Origin: Symsagittifera roscoffensis
Lineage: Eukaryota > Xenacoelomorpha > Acoela > Convolutidae
Length of the DNA: 64,000 nt
Direction: 5' to 3'
Assembly (NCBI RefSeq): GCF_963678635.1
Contig: NC_087068.1
Span: 27,282,318 to 27,346,317 of the forward strand
The notes beneath the pieces were generated by a model that was not told the DNA's origin, made no database searches, and saw only the letters and a list, made by a program, of their open reading frames with translations. Positions within the stretch are counted from its first letter, which is position 1, and each line of letters begins with the position of its first letter. Below, one piece after another: positions 34,116 through 45,140 of the stretch. Both the position numbers and the translations under genes were made by a program.

Positions 34116-35124
34116 CGCATAAAAATTTCTGCTGATGTATGACCTATATTCGAACTCAAAATCAAAACAATGTCGATTCGGTCAAAAGTTGAACACAAAT
34201 TTGAAATTTAAAGTCAAGCATTAAGTATTAACATAAAGTCAACTAGTTTTCTAAATTGTCGAGATATTTTACGAAGTACAATTCAATACAAATGATTTTT
34301 AGGAAACAATTTTTATACTTTGCAATTATGGAAACTTGAATTCAAGTTTTCAAATGAACAGAGAGCATGGCTTGCATTCTTGAGCCATTCAGCAAAACTA
34401 ATACTCTTTTTTTTGTTGTCACCTATGAAACCATGGGCGGATCTAGGATTTTCTCGAAGGGAGTGCAGATTTTCAAAAAAAAAACTTCTGAATTTTATGG
34501 ACCTTTTTTTTGGTTGACCAAACTAATTTTCCAAGCCCTCGCAGATTACTGTACAAACACTGTGTTTTTCAAGTTTTTCTTCGCCGCAGGCAAAATTTTA
34601 GAAAAGGATAGTTTACTAATACAAAATGGGAAAACCAAGAAAATTTGGATTAAAATAAAAATAAGTTTATCAAAGATCATGATACAATGCACAAATTTTA
34701 TAGAAAATACAACTTCAGCAAATATCGAACTTCGAATGGATAAGCGACGAGACCAGCAGAATTGCTTTTTGCTTGCCCTATAATAATTTGGACCGATTAG
34801 CCACATCACGAGTTCCCCACTGGGAACCAACTTTTATAATCTTTGACTCTGTTCATGTGTTCATACAATAAGTCTTTTGAGAAAACATGATTCGTAAATC
34901 GTGGTTCTTCAAAATATATGAACTTTTTATTTCATGTATAAAAATTGACATTTGACTTGCGTTTAAAGAAACTGAGTTATCTGATATTAAACCTATTGAA
35001 TTAAGACCTTTACAAAGCTTTATCGACCGGGAACACAATGAAAACTGTCCTATCTTTGTACGCGAAAGAGGCGGTTGATAAAGATAGCCTTTAATAAATC
35101 TACTATTTGAGTTTCAAAACAAAC

Positions 35125-35659
35125 AAGACTGCTCGTATCAGGGCGAAGCCCTGAATGTTCCGACTGCTTTTTAAGGTTTATGGAGCAGTAATAACAAAAA
35201 AAACTAAATGAAATAAAATAAAATGAATTTTTTTTTTCTAAAATTTGAAGTTTTTTTTATAAAAATCATCCCTCCACACGCCATATAAAGTAGAAAAAGA
35301 TAGATTTCGTTCCTTGTACCAATTCAATTATTGCAAATAAGCTTCGTTCAACCAATTTGGAACGATTTCTAAGACGGATTAAATCTCCGCTTACGCGTTA
35401 ATAGCGCGAAGTATATCGCGCGTTAATTGTCCCAAATTGGTCAAAATGGCCAAAATGGCAACCTTTAAAACCCCATAACTTTACAAAAAATGATCACAGG
35501 TGAAATATCTTTTCAATTTTAAGCTCAGGACAAAAATACTTTTTGAATGATAAAAAAGTTCCGTCAAAAATGGCTAGTTAAAAAGTCGAAATTTGTCTGA
35601 AGAAAAAAAAACCCACCCGAGCACAAATATTCCGTTACTTTCGTATCTAAAGTCGGAAC
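35125..35659 (+). mobile_element. Hairpin-ended short repeat, copy 1 of a tandem pair
   Basis: It starts ACAAGACTGCTCG, then the hairpin CAGGGCGAAGCCCTG, then TGTTCCGACTGC (35156). It ends AAAGTCGGAAC at 35659, so TGTTCCGACT and AGTCGGAACA form 10-bp subterminal inverted repeats. The middle holds a conserved CG-rich palindromic block with CGCGTTAATAGCGCG. There is no ORF; it is non-autonomous. Confidence 0.75.
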
Positions 35660-36189
35660 AACAAGACTGGTCGTATCAGGGCAAAACCCTGAATGTTCCG
35701 ACTGCCTTTTGAGGTTTATGGAGCAGTAGTAACATAAAAAAAATTAAATGTAATAAAAAAATGAAAAAAAAAATTCTAAAATTTGATTTTTTTAATGAAA
35801 TCATCCCCCCACACGCCATATAAAGTACAAAAAGATAGATTTCGTTCCTTAAAACATATCAACTATGGCAAATAGGCTTCCTTCAATCAATTTGGAACGA
35901 TTTCTAAGACGGATTAAATCTCCGCTAACGCGTTAATAGCGCGAAACATATCGCGCGTTAATTGTCCCAAATTGACCAAAATGGAAATTTTTAAACCCAC
36001 ATAACTTTAGGAAAAATAATCACTGGTGAAATATCTTTTCAAATTTAAGCTCAGGACAACAATATCTTTTGAATGATATTAGAAAAAATCCGTCAAAAAT
36101 GGCTAGTTAAAAAGTCGATATTTGTCTGAAGAAAAAGAAACCCACCCGAGCACAAATATTCCGTTATTTTCTTATCGAAAGTCGGAACA
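35660..36189 (+). mobile_element. Hairpin-ended short repeat, copy 2 of a tandem pair
   Basis: It follows copy 1 head-to-tail with no spacer. The hairpin arm here is mutated (CAGGGCAAAACCCTG), but the inverted TGTTCCGACT/AGTCGGAACA ends at 35694 and 36189 are kept. Confidence 0.75.
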
Positions 36190-36222
36190 AAAATTAAATT
36201 TATGTTTGATTCTGTCAATTTC

Positions 36223-36550
36223 TTAGTCGAAACATACCCAATTTTGGTCGAGAAAGTTGAAACATAAGTCGAGCACAGTCGAAACATAGGTCGAGCTCGG
36301 TCGAAACATGAGTCGAGCACAGTTGAAACATACCCGGTTTCGGCCGAGAAAGTCGAAACATAGGTCGAGCACGGTCGAAACATGAGTCGAGCACAGTTGA
36401 AAAATACACGGTTTCGGCCGAGAAAGTCGAAACATAGATCGAGAAAGTCAAAACATACCCAATTTCGGCCGAGAAAGTCTAAACGTAAGTCGATCACCGT
36501 CGAAACATAGGTCAAGCAGAGACGAAACATAAGTCGAGCACATTCGAGAC
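36223..36550 (-). repeat. GTCGAAACATAGGTCGAGCAC minisatellite
   Basis: Units of about 21-22 bp (GTCGAAACAT + A/G + GTCGAGCAC) repeat about 12 times. A longer unit marked by TTTCGGCCGAGAAAG recurs near 36245, 36335, 36413 and 36461. All three minus frames are open across it because of the repeat, giving YVSTVLDLCFD-like translations. I do not regard it as a gene. Confidence 0.75.
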
Positions 36551-37193
36551 AAAGGTCGAGCTCATAGGTCTAGCTGAAGATGACTCCCTATCGATGATTC
36601 CTTTCTTGTTATCCTCTTTCTTTGGCTAAATTCCTAAAAGTTATTCAGCCATAAGTGGAGTTATCAGAATTAACATTTATTAGTAGTCGGGTCTCCTGAG
36701 TCTTCGTTTTAGTTTAAGCATCCTAAATTTTGTCTTTTTTTTGACTTTTTGAAGACATCCTTGGTCACAAAACCTGCTGTCAAAACTAAGATCAAAGGAC
36801 TGTGGCTCGGTGACATCAACTTTTCTGGTCCAAAACCACCGAATCCGCATTTGCAAAAAGTACGCACCTAGGCCTCGACCTGAGCTGAAGATTATACCTT
36901 GTTAGCTCTAGATGTCCCAACTTGTTGTGCCAAACGTTATGCACAATTTGGTCTAAAAAACAATTCCCGTTTATTTTTAAAAGTCTGGTTTATAACTCGT
37001 GTAATTGGGTGCTATCTCCTCCCTGATTTCAGTTCTGCCCGTGTCTCTTCGTTTGGTTGCCCTAACACTTTCAATTGATACTGAGAGATCCTCTCTTTAT
37101 GGGCAATCGCCAACCTAATTGACTTAACCGTCAGCTCGTTTCTCTGATGCAGCTCAAGATATTGCTTAGCTCGATCAGTGTTCTTCTGCTCCC

Positions 37194-38245
37194 CGGGTCG
37201 AGATCCCGCTCAAAAACCGCTCAAGATATGAAGGGTTTGAGCAGTTTTCCAGCAAGATTTGAGTGGTTTGAGCGGTTTGGGCGTTTTTTTTTAGAAAAAC
37301 CGCTCAAATCGCTCAAATCTTGCTTAAAAAACCGCCCAAAAACCGCTCATTTCTTGCGGTGATTTTTGAACGGTTTTTCAAGCAAGATTTGAGCGGTTTT
37401 TAAGCGGTTTTTGAGCGGTCTTATAAAGAAAACTGATTAAAACCAACAAAAAGGCCTGGAAAGGTAATGTGACGCTAAGATGCATTTGAAAGACTGTCTA
37501 CAATCCGGGTTGACCTCATTTGAAAAAATATTTGAAAAAATGTTTATCCTCATTTGAAAAAATGTTTATCCTACAATTTCCATATATGAAAAAATGTTTA
37601 TCCTACACTTTCCATATATGAAAAAATACTTATCCTAGAGTTTTTTAAACAATTTTCTGAGTCTATGAAACTGTAGGAAATTATAGGATACGCATTTTTT
37701 CATATATGGAAATTGTAGGATAAGCATTTTTGGTCAACCCGGGAATTTAAAAAATTGTGCTTAACCGTTCTCAACTCAAGCAAGATTTTTTTCGATGTCT
37801 TGACCAAAAACAATGTGAGCGACTTTTTTCAAATGCTCGAACAAAATAACCACTGGAAAATATGCAAGTATGTGTATGTATGTATAAAAATTAAATTTTT
37901 AAATTTTTTTAATTCGTTAAAATTTGAGAGGTTTGAGCGGTTTTTTTAGACGATTACGCTCAAAATCTTGCTTCAAAATGAGCGGTTTGAGCGGTTTTTG
38001 AACGGTTTATCTAAAAAAATCGCTCAAAAACTGCGCAAGATTTGAACGGTTTTGAGCGATTTATCTAAAAAAACCGCTCATAAGCCGCTCAAATCTTGCG
38101 CTGTTTTTGAGCGGTTTTTTGGATAAACCGTTCAAAAATCGCTCAAACCGCTCATTTTGAAGCAAGATTTTGAGCGTAATTGTCTAAAAAACCGCTCAAA
38201 CCGCTCAAATCTTGCTTCAAATTAGGTGAAAAGTCTCGACTCGGG
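37194..38245. mobile_element. Fold-back element built from CCGCTCAAA / TTTGAGCGG units
   Basis: The ends CGGGTCGAGA (37194) and TCTCGACTCGGG (38233) are inverted. Both arms (37197-37425 and 37925-38230) are dense arrays of GAGCGGTTT and its complement AAACCGCTC in alternating orientation, with CAAGATTTGAGCGG as a longer recurring word. There is no ORF. A separate MITE (37504-37744) lies between the arms. Confidence 0.65.
37504..37744. mobile_element. MITE with TCCGGGTTGACC inverted termini
   Basis: The termini CCGGGTTGACC (37505-37515) and GGTCAACCCGG (37732-37742) are perfect inverted repeats. Inside, TTATCCTACAATTTCCATAT is matched in reverse at 37715-37730, and TTATCCT + CATATATGAAAAAAT recurs. 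At about 240 bp with no coding, it is a typical palindromic non-autonomous DNA element. Confidence 0.7.
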
Positions 38246-38759
38246 TCCTTCTTGGACAACAATTGTATTCTGGGAGGAAAAAGACATCTGTTGAGTAGCT
38301 TTTTAACAATTCTAGCATGATTTCCAGTCGGCAGTACACAATTGTAAAATCTGTCAAAGACGACAGAGACGGTAAATCGACAGAGACGGTACAACGCTTG
38401 TAGTTGTTTAAAGAAGTCATTTAGTATGCTGGGTATCATCACTACCGAAACGCTACAATGCCCTTTTTGTTTCTTTGGCGCTCCAAACAATTTTCTCACA
38501 CAGTGGAGACGCTGAACTTCGCACCACTTGCGATACAACATAAAACAAGCAGTGCATGCTAGCAGACAGGAAAATAAAGCCACAAAGTCTAAAAAAGTAT
38601 TTAAAAAAACATTTCAAAACACCACAGCTTAAAAGAGTCAAAATGTTGTCTGGAATCATGTTCTATTTGCGGAACAGACGTCCAGCAACACAATCGACGG
38701 CAATCAAAAAACCCAAAAAATTTAACAAGCGACAACTGAGGCAATTAAACTAAAGCAGA

Positions 38760-41700
38760 CACACTGTAGGCCGAAATTTTTTGGAAAGGAATATTTCAAG
38801 CTTATAAAAAATGTCGTTCATGGTATGCAGAGAAGTTTGCATTCATCGTGAACCAAGAAACAAGTTATTCAAGTGATTCTGTTTGTAGGATTGGCTATCT
38901 TAACACTTTTGCCATACTCAGGTTTCGATTGAGCGTTTTTCCTTGAGAAAAGCATGCAGTATAGAGAAGTTTAATGAGTAGTATCTAGCTTGGTATTGAC
39001 TACTCAAAATGATAAGTAGAAAGGCAAAAAAGGATCAAGTTCAAAACAGTTCGTATCTTGACAGAAATAGTCTCTCATATGGCTGAAGACCCCAGTGAAG
39101 TAAGATCCCCAACCCCCCTCTCCAAATGGAAACTAAGGAAGCTAACTTTATTAAACTAATAGGACGGAAACAAGAGATGATTAGACCAGGTAAGGCAAAA
39201 GTCCGGAACCCCTGCCCCAAATGATAACATTTCCCGCATAGGCATATGGCCCTATTATAACTCGGTAAGTTGCGGTTGAATTGGGACCAAAATTTAGTAA
39301 GTTATAGACCTGATTGATTGAGAGAAGCTTAAGTTTGGAACCCCAGACCGCCTGGGCCCCTAGTTCCGATGTTATAAGCTAAGTGAAAATTCCCGACCCC
39401 GTTTTCCGAAAGATTTTCTCGGCTCCCAATGAACGTAAGGAGCCAAAACTTTGGGATATGATAGGTATTGACAAAAGAACTAGAGATAATACGCAAAATA
39501 TTGAGCGTGGGCTTGATGATTTTTTGGGAAAAAACGCTATACACCAACCTCGGAGAACTACCTCTTGTGAGTAAAACCGCTCGGGCGACTCCTTCCGGTG
39601 TTGATAGCCTTTTCCAGGGAAAATGATTTGGGACCTTAGAAATGGGATAACTTGGGAAGTATTAATTGGATATGGATGAAACTTGGTATATAGTACCCAC
39701 TTTGGATTCTAAACTTGAATATGCAAAATTGATTCCGGGTGGTTTTTTAATGACTTTAGGCGTTAAGGGCCAAAACTGCATAGAAAGCCCTGGGATTGAC
39801 ACCGGAAAATGTCGCCTTTCACCAGCCTTAACCCTTTGGAAAGGAGAATTGCTCGCCATACTTATAATTGAGAGGGAACTTACCTATTGTGAGCTGAAGA
39901 AGCTGAAAGAGAAAAAGCTTTATATTGTAAAATTGAACGGCAGGACTAATTAAAGTGGAGTTGGGTTGGGTTCAACTTAGCTTAGGGAATGCGCTTTTTA
40001 TAGAACATCAATCAGACTAAAGAAAAGTAGTCCCAGGTGAAGTTGGCAGTAATAGGGGCGTAGCATGGAAAAGAGGTCTCCTAAAAAATACGAAAGGTTG
40101 GGATTTTAACTTAGCTCCTCGGAGGTGACTTCTCGGCGCAATATGACCATTAATAAGCGAATTGCGTTCCCCTGATAGCCAGAGGGTCGGGATTGGAAAT
40201 AAATTATTTTGGAATTTCAGATGCTTGAGGGGAATTAGCGACCTAGAAAAGGATCTTTTTTACCCCAGGGAGGTCGGAACATTAATGAGATATTTAAATG
40301 AAAACCAGGGAAGATTGGGTAATTAATCATAAGTTGGGTTAGAGTTGAATTTGGACTTGATATATACACAACTTAGCTAGAAATTCTTTTAATGAACTTG
40401 GACTATAGGAGTAGTTTCAGCAGAGAAAGAGTTCAAGTAAATTTTTGCGGAAGGAGTACCAAAGTTAGTGTCAGGACTTATAGCGAAAAAGTTGCGCGCA
40501 GCTTATCCTTAGGCAGAACAATTGGGATTAATAGTAGAGTTGGTTCTCAGTTAGTTAGGAGATAAAATGAGCTACTAGTGAGAGTAGTTGGGTTCTCGTT
40601 GTTAGTTAGAGAACAAAAGATACTGAGATAGTGTATAGTAGGTTCTCAGTTAGAGAGAACAGTTTGACACTTGTGGGAATAGTGATTCTCCCAATTGAGT
40701 GTGAGTACGTGAAGTTGGTGACTTCTTTGGAGTAAGAGATAGTTGATTAAGCTATCGAAGATAGCAAGATTGTAATGAGTTAATTAGTGATACCGAACCG
40801 TTGAATTGCAAGTTAGAAATTGTGCTGACAAATCGCGGACCCTTTCCTTTTGATTAGATTATTAGATTTCATCCTGGCTACTTAGATCTTCTGTATTTGG
40901 TATTATTTTATCTGAGTTTAATTACAACTGTAAATTCTTGCGATCGTGAGAGCAGACGAGACAGCCGTTAGAGCAGTACAAAAGGGGGCTAGTAACATAA
41001 TACAGTACAGAATAGTTGTCACCAACCTAACACTTTCGGGATTCTAGTGAATCTCGGTCGACCCGCTGAATTCACTACCCATTGTCGTGTCGTTAATAGA
41101 GAGTGAGAGAGCGAGAACGAACCTAGAGAAGCAATCCCTTGAAATCTACACTGTTCAAAAAGTTGTTATCCAAGAAAAAAATCTATATTCCGGTCTGATA
41201 ACGCAAAATTATGTTAAAAAAAAGAGAAGGACAACAAAATTCCCAGTTTTTCATGTAAAATTAGCTCACATATTTTCAAGAATTAAATAATCAAGAAAAG
41301 ATGCAAATCTATGATTTTCGCGAGAAGGGAGACAGATTTTCAAAGAAAATTTTTTCAAAAAAATTGCCGACCAAATTGATTTTCCGAACTTTTCGCAAAA
41401 CAGGTTTTGGCCAAAAAATTCCACATTTCAGTAAGCTCGCTCGGCCAAAATTGAATGTCGGAAAGTAGAACCAAATGGGGGACAGTTTAGGTGAAGAAGG
41501 GGTCGAGTCCCTAATGAGGGATTGGAGCATCCCCCGACCCCTAAATCCGTCCATGCACAAGAATGAAAGTCATCCATAACAACTTGTATCAGAAACTTTT
41601 CGAATTGACATTTGGTTGAATCGGATACTTTGGAAATTAACATTGCACATTACATAGACGGAAAGAAGTTAACTAATTATAAGCACATAACTATCGAATA

Positions 41701-42197
41701 CTAGCCGTATATCATCATGAGCATCATACGCTAAGTACTACTTTCGGATCTCACCGAGAGATTAAAGCTCTTTTAACAGTCCCCCCCCCCCCCACAACCC
41801 ACACCCCCAACATCAGTTCGCACATGGTTCGTTATATTCGACCAACTGTGATAACATTCGTAACTCGTATTAATACCTCAAAATTAAGCACAGTTCATTT
41901 TTATTCGCGCTGAAAAACCGATGGTTTCAGCGTTAAATTACAGATTATATTTGGGGGAGGGATAGTAAAAGAGCTGAGGTTAACAAGATTAACTAAATCC
42001 TCATTAGGCCCGTGGATCTTTAGTCTGACACAGCATTTACAAAAGCATTACTGCGCGCCTATTTAAACAATTTATGCACGCTTCCTTAATACTCGATTAC
42101 AATATTTAATGCTTGTATATTCGACCAAACTGATGTTAGGTTTAAGTTTGGATTGTTTAATAAGTTTAAAGTACTTCTTCGTTTAGCACTGGTAAGT
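38760..42197. other. Unassigned interval with mixed composition
   Basis: At 38890-41060 the base composition is more balanced than in neighbouring intergenic DNA. Purine-rich words such as GGTTCTCAGTTAGTTAGGAG recur at 40540-40665. Open frames at 39383-39574 and 39666-39953 have ordinary composition but match nothing I know. The stretch may be the leader of an eroded retroelement. A C-run is at 41781-41793. Confidence 0.3.
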
Positions 42198-43441
42198 TCA
42201 TTCATCGCCATTTTCATTGTTTCCTCCTACTTTTGCAACCACGTTACTTTTAGTCTTCATGTGATCTTCTGTGACCTTTATATCTTTTTTCAGTTCAACT
42301 TCCAGGTCGGGAAATGCAGTTTTTTGAGCAAAGGGTTCTCCGCTTTCAAAAGTCCCATAAATTTCCTTATAAGGCGATGTTTTCAGCCGCGCACTTGAAA
42401 CTTCCTCCACTCTTTGAAGTTTGGAATAGAACGATGACCTTGGGGACTCATCCGTTATTTTTTCACGTTTCTTCGGTTCGTGTTCAAAGTTTTCAACAGA
42501 AATTTTGAACGAAGTTGCGCCGTTATTTCTTTCATTGAACTTTCCAGGATTATCGCTTTCTTCTAAAACAACCTTTGAGTCTTCGTTTTTTTCCTTTTTC
42601 ATATCTTTGATTCGGTACTTTTTGTAATGTGTTTTAAAGGACGCGGCAAGTATCTTGGGTCGAACCGCCCTCTCAGAACTTCTACGAATTTGATCACCCG
42701 TTTCGGTACCATCTTCTGCCGTATTGCTTTGCTTCTTCGGACCTTCGGTTTTTAACGACTCTTTATGTGGTTTATCATTGTATTTACCTAAATCAGAAGC
42801 TTTTCGTCAGCCTTTCAAATTCAAATATTTTTCCAAATGCATTTGATGGTGCATAATTACCTGTTTTAGCGCTGCTTTCGCGGCGGTATTTTGAAGCCTC
42901 TGTGTCCATTTCCGAGTAGGTTCCGACTCCCGCGTAATCTGAATCGGCATGGTCTACAGTTTCAGGGTAGTTTGGGTCTTCGTCGAAATTATCACTGCCA
43001 AAGCTATCGGGCAAATCTTTCTTCGGATCTTCGGGCGGTTTCAAAAACGAGACATTTTTGGGAGCTCGAACGACATAGCCCGAAACCCAGCCGGTCATAC
43101 AAACCGAAATGAAAGTCGCACAAGAAAGTATAAAAGCAGCCCAATTGGTATAAAACGCCCAATCATAATCCATGTTATCTTTTTTCCATTCCGTGCCGGC
43201 TAAATTGACTACGACTTTTTGATCTTTGATTATGCTTTGTGTCCATTTTTCAGTTTCGTTTTTGATGAAATTGATGGCTTCGTAAGGGTCGTTCAACTGG
43301 CCGGGAGAGGGTAAACTTTGCAGGTCCAGCGAACGGGGAGGGTAAAACAAAACAGTTTGCAGCACACACGTGGTCAGAAGAAGTAATACTAAAACAGGCC
43401 AGCAGAAAGTTGGAAACGTGTCAATGAACTCAGAAAGATCA
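42198..43441 (-). CDS. Tetraspan (claudin/PMP22-type) gene, 3' exon with long charged tail
   Basis: An acceptor (CTTTTTAG) near 43442 opens a frame with TM3 (FCWPVLVLLLLTTCVLQTVL). An extracellular loop and TM4 follow (YDWAFYTNWAAFILSCATFISVCMTGW, about 43110-43190). The Y-W-F-hydrophobic-W pattern at TM4 is typical of PMP22/claudin proteins. A long, acidic then basic cytoplasmic tail follows, continuing to a stop at 42198-42200. The frame shifts by one base at the AAAA run at 42801-42804; on the far side the frame is open and protein-like for 200 codons. That is a recent mutation or a sequencing error. Its 5' exons are probably at 48341-49158. The phases of exon 2 and this exon do not join directly, so at least one exon is missing from my reading. 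Confidence 0.6.
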
Positions 43442-43703
43442 CTAAAAAGTTGAACTTAACGAGAAATCAAAACTCGGACCACGAATAATGGTTTTACTTT
43501 TTCAGAGGGTTGAAATTCATCAGAAAAAAAACAGCCAATTTATTAAAAACTGATCATTCTTGTCGTATTCATTACTAAATATTTGACAGCTTAAAAATCG
43601 TTAAAGGTTTATTGGATAGAGAAATATAAATTGCAGTTTATTAACAAACAAATTACATTTTTAACTATATCAGGGGCACTATATGGGCCTTAACTGCCCA
43701 ATT

Positions 43704-43740
43704 CGTAACGTTTGAAACCATATGGGTTTCAAACGTTACG
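43704..43740. repeat. 16-bp-arm palindrome
   Basis: Arms CGTAACGTTTGAAACC and GGTTTCAAACGTTACG are perfect, with a 5-base loop. Confidence 0.8.
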
Positions 43741-43914
43741 ATCGAATGAACTTATCAATCAATTTGGAACTATCAGTGAAATAGTTAAATTTAAAGACTT
43801 TAACAAAATGTTTTTTAAATCAGGCTTCATGTCATCAAAAAAGCCGGTAGCAAAATGGTTTTCATCAGAAAACTGTAGCAATTGACAATTATATATGAAA
43901 CCGATTATTTCCTT

Positions 43915-45140
43915 ATGTTTGGCCTGTGAAAAGTTGGTGGTATTTTACGGGTGTTTGATCTGGTATTAAATTCATTTTTCAATTGCGCAGAGTCTAGATA
44001 GTTTATCGGAGTTTCGCACAATTTGTGAAGTTCTTTTTGGCTAAGCAGCTGACCAAAAAAGTTCGTACACTGTTTGAATGCCCTTATCTGCAACACACAT
44101 AGTGATATGATCATATTTCTTTGCGTACAAAAGTGTTCGGAGGGTACGCTTTTAGTATAGAAATATTCAAACAAGAATTTGTCAAAGGCAAGCAGTCCAT
44201 ATAAAATAACCATCAAGTGAATACAATTTTGACACCATTGAATCTAGCTAATTTTTTGCAAATAGAACCTAAAGGTTCTTCAAAATTAAGCTTTGGGTCG
44301 ACAAAAACTCCTATACACTTCTAACTATCAGATGGGGTAACCTTAGACTCATTCAAAACTTAATTATCATACGTCTTAGTTTTGCCAAGTTTCAAAATTA
44401 TGCACTTAGTTGAACTGAACGATAGTTTGTTTTGTACCAGTCGTCCAAGGATCGGACTTCAGCTAAAAATTTACCAATCAGAGACCCAACAAGTGCGGTA
44501 TCGTCAGCAAAATAAAAATTTTTCTCGTTTTTTCACTCATGTAAAATAGAAAAAACAAAGGTCCAAGAACCGAATTTTGTGGCACACCAAATCTTAATTT
44601 TCAGATACGTGACTCACCTTAATTTTTTACTAAATACTGTTTTCTGTTACTCAGATACCTTCTCAAACGAAAACAAATTTGTCCTAAACCCATCATTTTC
44701 AAGTTTTGACAGCAAAGGGTCATGACTAACATTGTCAAATGTTTTGCGTAGATTGATAAGAAGAACCATCCGATATTTTTTCCACAAGCTTTTTGCATTA
44801 CTTTTGTGATTTCTGATATTGCATAGGCAAGGGAACCCAAAATCTCATGTTTTTGAAAAAAGAAAAACTTTCGCTGATTGTTAATTTTTTTCAACATTTT
44901 GCTGGTTGTAGATAGAAGACTAGTTAGCCGACAGTCGGGTGGATTATATTCAACACTATCGTTGAACAAGGCAATCATTCTGGCTGGCTTAATTGCATCA
45001 GGAAAAAATTCCTCCTCAATACACTTGTTAAAGCAGGTTGCTAGATACTCGCTGATGACTATTGCAATCAATTTTAACGTATTTTTAGGTATACAATCAT
45101 AACCAGCCGAATTTTCAAGTTCTAGCTGTTTCAAAAATTT
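43915..45140 (-). mobile_element. Fragment of a non-LTR retrotransposon (LINE) reverse transcriptase
   Basis: At 45134-44619 the minus frame has the RT entry pattern SAGYDCIP...CIEEEFFPDAIKPARMIALF, then CRLTSLLSTTSKMLKK. After a frame change, GVPQNSVLGPL and the catalytic FADDT (near 44495-44512) follow. A C-terminal region (ILYGLLAFDKF, 44216-43915) ends the copy. Motif order and spacing are those of Jockey/CR1-type elements. The endonuclease is not clearly readable. The copy lies in the interval between exons of the tetraspan gene, in the same orientation. Confidence 0.75.

Noticed and set aside
36093-36541. 145-codon minus-strand protein with YVSTVLDL repeats
   Set aside because: All three minus frames are open over the minisatellite, so openness comes from the repeat.
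42891-43203. Plus-strand frames over the tetraspan 3' exon
   Set aside because: Antisense of a frame with clear TM4 and tail.
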